Source: Proteobacteria bacterium ST_bin11
GTDB taxonomy: Bacteria; Pseudomonadota; Gammaproteobacteria; Methylococcales; Methylomonadaceae
Direction of reading: 5' to 3'
Length of the DNA: 64,000 bases
NCBI GenBank assembly: GCA_002083615.1
Contig: MSXO01000009.1
Coordinates: 61,384-125,383, forward strand
The first letter of the stretch is position 1. Each line of letters starts with the position of its first letter. Made by a program: the position numbers and the translations under genes. Of the stretch, positions 62,368-64,000 are shown one piece after another. The notes beneath the pieces were generated by a model, which saw only the letters and a program-made list of their open reading frames with translations, searched no databases and was not told where the DNA came from.

Positions 62368-64000
62368 ATGACCGCAACCCTAAACATCAACAGCATCCGC
62401 AAACGCGCCGCCGAATTCGCCAAGGATTTTGCCGGTGTAACCTACGAATCCGGTTTCGATCAAAAATTTGTCAATCGCCTGTGCTGGGTATTCGGCATTT
62501 CGGATTATCGTCTACTGGACTTTCAGACCCGCGTCAAAAAACTGGGTAACCAAAACGGTCGTATCGATGCGTTTTTGCCCGGCAAACTACTGGTGGAAAT
62601 GAAATCGGGCAACAAGAATTTAGATGCTGCGTACGTGCAAGCCACCGAATATTTGCCCGGCCTGAAAGATGAAGAGTTGCCGCGTTACATATTGGTCAGC
62701 GACTTTGCCAATCTGCACCTGTACGACCAGGAATCCAAAGCGCCACGGCTGGAATTCAAGTTGGCCGACTTCCCACAAAACATCGAGCCCTTCCTGTTTC
62801 TAGCCGACTATGAAGCCATTGCGGTAGAAGCCGAGCAAGAAGCTAACGAAAAAGCCGCCGACAAAATGGCTGGCTTGCACGATGCCATCAAGGCCACCGG
62901 CTATGAAGGCAAGGATTTGGAAACCTATTTGGTCAGGTTGCTGTTTTGCCTGTTTGCCGACGACACCGGCTTGTTCGGCCAAAACGGCCAGTTTCTCAAT
63001 CTGTTGCTCAACCACAGTAAAGTGGACGGCTCCGATTTACACGGCGTGCTGTCGGCGATATTCGACACCCTCAACCGTCCCGAGGACAAGCGCCCGAAAA
63101 ACCTGCCGGAACATCTATCCGCCTTTCCCTATATCAACGGTGCGTTGTTTCAGAATGGCTTGGCGCAATGCTATTTCGATGAAGCCGCCCGCAAAACTTT
63201 GATCGAATGCGCTCGCATTGACTGGAGCAAAATCAGCCCGGCCATTTTCGGCTCGCTGTTTCAAGCCATCATGCACTTCGACGACGAAGCTGGCAAAGCC
63301 AAAACCAAAAAGCGTCGCGAATTCGGTGCCCACTACACCAGCGAAGCCAATATTCTGAAAGTGATACGCCCGCTGTTTTTGGACAATCTAAAAGCCGAGT
63401 TCGAGAAAATCCGCAAGGACAAGAAGAAACTGCCGGCTTTTCAACAAAAACTGGCCGGCCTGAACTTCTTCGACCCGGCCTGCGGTTGCGGCAATTTTTT
63501 GGTGATTGCTTACCGGGAATTGCGCTTGCTGGAAATGGAAGTCATCGAAGCGCTTTGGGGCAAATCGTTGACCGGCCAGCTCGATGTCGATACCTTGATG
63601 CATTGCAACGTCAACCAATTCCACGGCATCGAAATCGACCCGTCCGCCGCGCAAATTGCCACGGTCGCGTTGTGGTTGACGGACCATCAAATGAACCTCA
63701 GGGTACAACGCTTTGGCAACTATTACAGCCGGATTCCGTTGGTCAAAAAAGCCAACATCGTTTGCGGCAATGCCCTGCAATTGGACAGGAACGAAGTGCT
63801 ACCAGCGAAACAATGCAGTTTTGTGATGGGAAATCCGCCGTTTTTAGGGAAAAAAGAACAATCTCCAGCGCAAAAAGCAGACCTTGAACCTTTGTTGAAA
63901 GCCATCAAAGGCTCTGGTGTACTTGATTATGTCACGGGATGGTATGTAAAGGCCGCTGTTTATATCCAAGAAAACAAGAGCATGTTGGCGCCGATTGAAA
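62368..64000 (+). CDS. MmeI-like type II restriction-modification enzyme (5' part)
   Basis: Open to the window edge (544 codons seen). N-terminal region with a nuclease-like GRIDAFLPGKLLVEMKSGNK (Asp-Glu-Lys pattern, about 67-86). Helical spacer to about 310. Methyltransferase part with GAHYTSEANI (motif X), FDPACGCGNFL (AdoMet-binding motif I) and MGNPPFLG (NPPF, motif IV of N6-adenine methyltransferases). This order, nuclease-spacer-methyltransferase in one chain, is that of MmeI/type IIL enzymes, which also need a C-terminal target-recognition domain, outside the window. Specificity unknown. Confidence 0.9.
   Translation, partial: MTATLNINSIRKRAAEFAKDFAGVTYESGFDQKFVNRLCWVFGISDYRLLDFQTRVKKLGNQNGRIDAFLPGKLLVEMKSGNKNLDAAYVQATEYLPGLKDEELPRYILVSDFANLHLYDQESKAPRLEFKLADFPQNIEPFLFLADYEAIAVEAEQEANEKAADKMAGLHDAIKATGYEGKDLETYLVRLLFCLFADDTGLFGQNGQFLNLLLNHSKVDGSDLHGVLSAIFDTLNRPEDKRPKNLPEHLSAFPYINGALFQNGLAQCYFDEAARKTLIECARIDWSKISPAIFGSLFQAIMHFDDEAGKAKTKKRREFGAHYTSEANILKVIRPLFLDNLKAEFEKIRKDKKKLPAFQQKLAGLNFFDPACGCGNFLVIAYRELRLLEMEVIEALWGKSLTGQLDVDTLMHCNVNQFHGIEIDPSAAQIATVALWLTDHQMNLRVQRFGNYYSRIPLVKKANIVCGNALQLDRNEVLPAKQCSFVMGNPPFLGKKEQSPAQKADLEPLLKAIKGSGVLDYVTGWYVKAAVYIQENKSMLAPIE

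Noticed and set aside
1..64000. CRISPR arrays, tRNA, rRNA or intact insertion sequences
   Set aside because: No regularly spaced repeats, cloverleaf-like stretches, rRNA-like sequence or transposase reading frames were recognised.

Overview
The window looks like a chromosomal segment of a gammaproteobacterium, most probably a methanotroph of the Methylococcales (Methylomonas-like). This rests on the housekeeping order rlmN-pilW-hisS-yfgM-bamB-der, a CIRCE/HrcA-controlled hrcA-grpE-dnaK-dnaJ locus, a class II aldolase, a VPLPG-type PEP-CTERM exported protein with a sigma-54-like promoter, and roughly 50% G+C. Genus is inference. No tRNA, rRNA, CRISPR array or intact insertion sequence was seen.

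Region by region. 1-11 kb is a dense plus-strand housekeeping block: end of a FlhB-C-terminal-like gene, psd, yajC, secD (with no secF behind it), ndk, rlmN, pilW, hisS, yfgM, bamB, der, tpx. 11-21.9 kb holds small and hypothetical genes: a YkgJ-type cysteine-cluster protein, a multi-PAS LuxR-type regulator, a secreted SNase-family nuclease divergent from a DUF1415 protein, a bacteriohemerythrin behind a terminator-like hairpin, DUF2288, DoxX, a cupin, rhlE and a PilZ protein. 21.9-32.2 kb has rapA, a Nudix hydrolase and the heat-shock operon hrcA-grpE-dnaK-dnaJ-dapB on the minus strand. A toxin-antitoxin pair, an orphan membrane protein and two tandem palindromes sit between dnaK and dnaJ.

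32.3-39.2 kb is a compact five-gene signalling operon: PAS histidine kinase, REC-HDOD, REC-PP2C phosphatase, REC-HD-GYP, and a second kinase whose N-terminal receiver has Glu in place of the phospho-accepting Asp. The two kinases share an almost identical His-box. I consider this the best candidate for an undescribed system. 39.4-50.1 kb is a metal-acquisition region: three HupE/UreJ-family permeases, a TonB-dependent receptor, NikR, a CopC-like protein with unknown membrane partners, and a haem-binding lipoprotein. It also holds a 44-residue one-helix protein with a strong ribosome binding site.

50.1-51.1 kb is a decayed stretch with a frameshifted response-regulator remnant abutting a probable outer-membrane-barrel C-terminus. 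52-58 kb carries a class II aldolase gene, then an operon of di-haem peroxidase, sensor kinase and sigma-54 activator. 58.4-60.4 kb has the PEP-CTERM protein, a 72-residue double-glycine-leader peptide with its own terminator, and a small secreted protein. The window ends with an AI-2E family permease and the first 544 codons of an MmeI-like restriction-methyltransferase cut by the window edge.
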